Shown here in pieces: positions 6,502 through 7,289 of a stretch of DNA of 7,289 nt (the first letter of the stretch is position 1; each line of letters begins with the position of its first letter). Under the pieces are notes generated by a model. The model saw only the letters and a list, made by a program, of their open reading frames with translations. It was not told the origin of the DNA and did not search any database. Position numbers and translations under genes: made by a program. Origin of the DNA: Bdellovibrio sp. (GTDB lineage Bacteria > Bdellovibrionota > Bdellovibrionia > Bdellovibrionales > Bdellovibrionaceae); contig JAGIAF010000018.1 in NCBI GenBank assembly GCA_017745015.1, positions 1 through 7,289 on the forward strand. Direction: 5' to 3'.

Positions 6502-7289
6502 AGATTCAGTACTCGCTGTTTGACACTTTGCTAGAACCTGTTTTTGTTCTGAATACAGAACAAAAGGTTATCTATTGTAACGAGACAGCCGCCATCGTTT
6601 GCGGTCTATCCGTGCGCAAAATCACCAAGGGAATGAAGTTCTTAGAACTCTTCGCATTTAGCGAGCCCATTGAGGGCCTTGATAAGCTCCTCCATATCTC
6701 CGATCCAACTCCCTACAAAGAAGTGACTTTTAAAACGTCTCAAGGCGGCGAAGGCAAAGTACAAATCACCCTGCAACCCGTCTTTGATTCTATGGGTGAT
6801 AAGAATTGGATCGTCTTTGTGCGCGACGTAACTTTGGAAGAGCGTCTTCAAAAGAAATATCGCGCGGAGCTTGAACAAAAAGAAGACGTCATCAAAGCCC
6901 TTGAAGACGCCAAAGTTCAACTTGAAGACTACAGTAAAAACCTCGAAAAAATGGTCGCAGATCGCACGGCGGAATTGTCACGTTTGAACCAAATGATGAC
7001 CGCCTTGCTTGATAGTTTGGGTCAAGGCTTCTTCATCTTCAACTCAGAAGGCAAGGTTCTAGAGGTGTCCTCTAAAGCCTGCGAATCAACGATCGAATGC
7101 CGTCCTCAAGGTCAAATGATCTGGGATGTGATGAAGCTTCCTGCAAACAAAGTCGATGGCTTCCAAAAATGGATGCAAACTCTTTTCATGGAAATGCTGC
7201 CATTTGAAGACTTAGCTCCATTGGGTCCGACAACTTACCCGCACAGTGAAGGTAAAAATATTTCCTTAGAGTACTTCCCTCTTCGTTCT
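6498..7289 (+). CDS. Double-PAS signalling protein, probable sensor histidine kinase (5' part)
   Basis: The first 264 codons are visible and the frame is still open at the window edge. Residues about 3-112 form a PAS domain (LLEPVFVLNTEQKVIYCNETA at its start, WIVFVRDVT at its end). Residues about 112-165 are a charged coiled coil ending in NLEKMVADRTAELSRLN, the linker signature usual in sensor kinases. Residues about 167 onward begin a second PAS-like domain (LLDSLGQGFFIFNSEGKVLEVSSKAC). No transmembrane segment is seen, so it is probably cytoplasmic. The output domain is outside the window; a histidine kinase or Hpt module is the usual continuation, but this is inference. The ATG at 6498-6500 shares bases with the TGA of the FecR gene (6499-6501). 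No separate ribosome site is visible, which fits translational coupling. Confidence 0.85.
   Translation, partial: MKIQYSLFDTLLEPVFVLNTEQKVIYCNETAAIVCGLSVRKITKGMKFLELFAFSEPIEGLDKLLHISDPTPYKEVTFKTSQGGEGKVQITLQPVFDSMGDKNWIVFVRDVTLEERLQKKYRAELEQKEDVIKALEDAKVQLEDYSKNLEKMVADRTAELSRLNQMMTALLDSLGQGFFIFNSEGKVLEVSSKACESTIECRPQGQMIWDVMKLPANKVDGFQKWMQTLFMEMLPFEDLAPLGPTTYPHSEGKNISLEYFPLRS
6535..6569. repeat. Inverted repeat inside the first PAS coding region
   Basis: Arms TTTTGTTCTG (6542-6551) and CAGAACAAAA (6556-6565) are perfect 10-nt complements around the loop AATA. AACC (6535-6538) and GGTT (6566-6569) extend the stem after a 3-nt bulge. The repeat lies about 40 nt after the start codon. It could fold in the mRNA or serve as a dimeric protein site, but it also encodes a normal PAS strand (PVFVLNTEQKV), so chance remains possible. 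Confidence 0.55.

Noticed and set aside
6542..6565. LexA-like box in the palindrome (GTTC...GAAC, CTG...CAG)
   Set aside because: The spacing fits neither the Gram-positive GAAC-N4-GTTC nor the E. coli CTGT-N8-ACAG type, and the site is inside a coding region.
6642..6920. A 92-codon minus-strand open frame opposite the PAS gene
   Set aside because: The plus frame has clear PAS and coiled-coil features. The minus frame is its shadow and lacks a ribosome site.

Overview
The window looks like chromosomal DNA from a Gram-negative, signalling-rich bacterium, most likely a Bdellovibrio-like predator (Bdellovibrionota) or a relative among the former Deltaproteobacteria. Three things point there: base composition that by eye is roughly balanced and slightly AT-rich, lysine-rich proteins, and domain combinations typical of that group. 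These combinations are receiver + DUF4388/PATAN + TPR, a SpoIIE phosphatase beside a STAS-like protein with an INSCG motif, and a FecR domain with Ig/FN3-like repeats. The genus is inferred from style, not proven. I see no rRNA, tRNA, CRISPR, insertion sequence or phage gene.

Layout. Positions 1-97 hold the 3' end of a plus-strand gene whose product ends like an outer-membrane beta-barrel. It converges on a minus-strand gene, and a 19-bp perfect inverted repeat (96-136) that includes both stop codons probably terminates both transcripts. Positions 128-2065 (minus) encode a 645-aa response regulator. Positions 2171-4513 (minus) form a two-gene operon: a membrane-anchored Cache-HAMP-SpoIIE phosphatase followed 36 nt later by a STAS-like protein, with its own intrinsic terminator at 2109-2143. 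A 110-nt divergent region (4514-4623) separates this from a plus-strand pair: a membrane-anchored FecR/Ig-repeat protein, coupled through an ATGA overlap to a double-PAS signalling protein that runs off the right edge.

How the genes may work together (inference). The phosphatase has a complete catalytic motif set and a predicted extracytoplasmic sensor, so it can turn an external cue into dephosphorylation of a cytoplasmic protein. The STAS-like protein is the obvious candidate partner, as in RsbU/SpoIIE partner switching. However, the residue that is a phosphorylated Ser in SpoIIAA-type proteins is a Cys here, so it may not be a conventional substrate. No RsbW-type kinase or sigma factor is in the window. 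The divergent FecR/PAS pair looks like a second envelope-to-cytoplasm signalling unit. The response regulator has its own terminated segment and is probably expressed separately, although no clear promoter is visible for it.

No gene-free stretch exceeds about 110 nt. Two genes (response regulator and phosphatase) appear to start with GTG.
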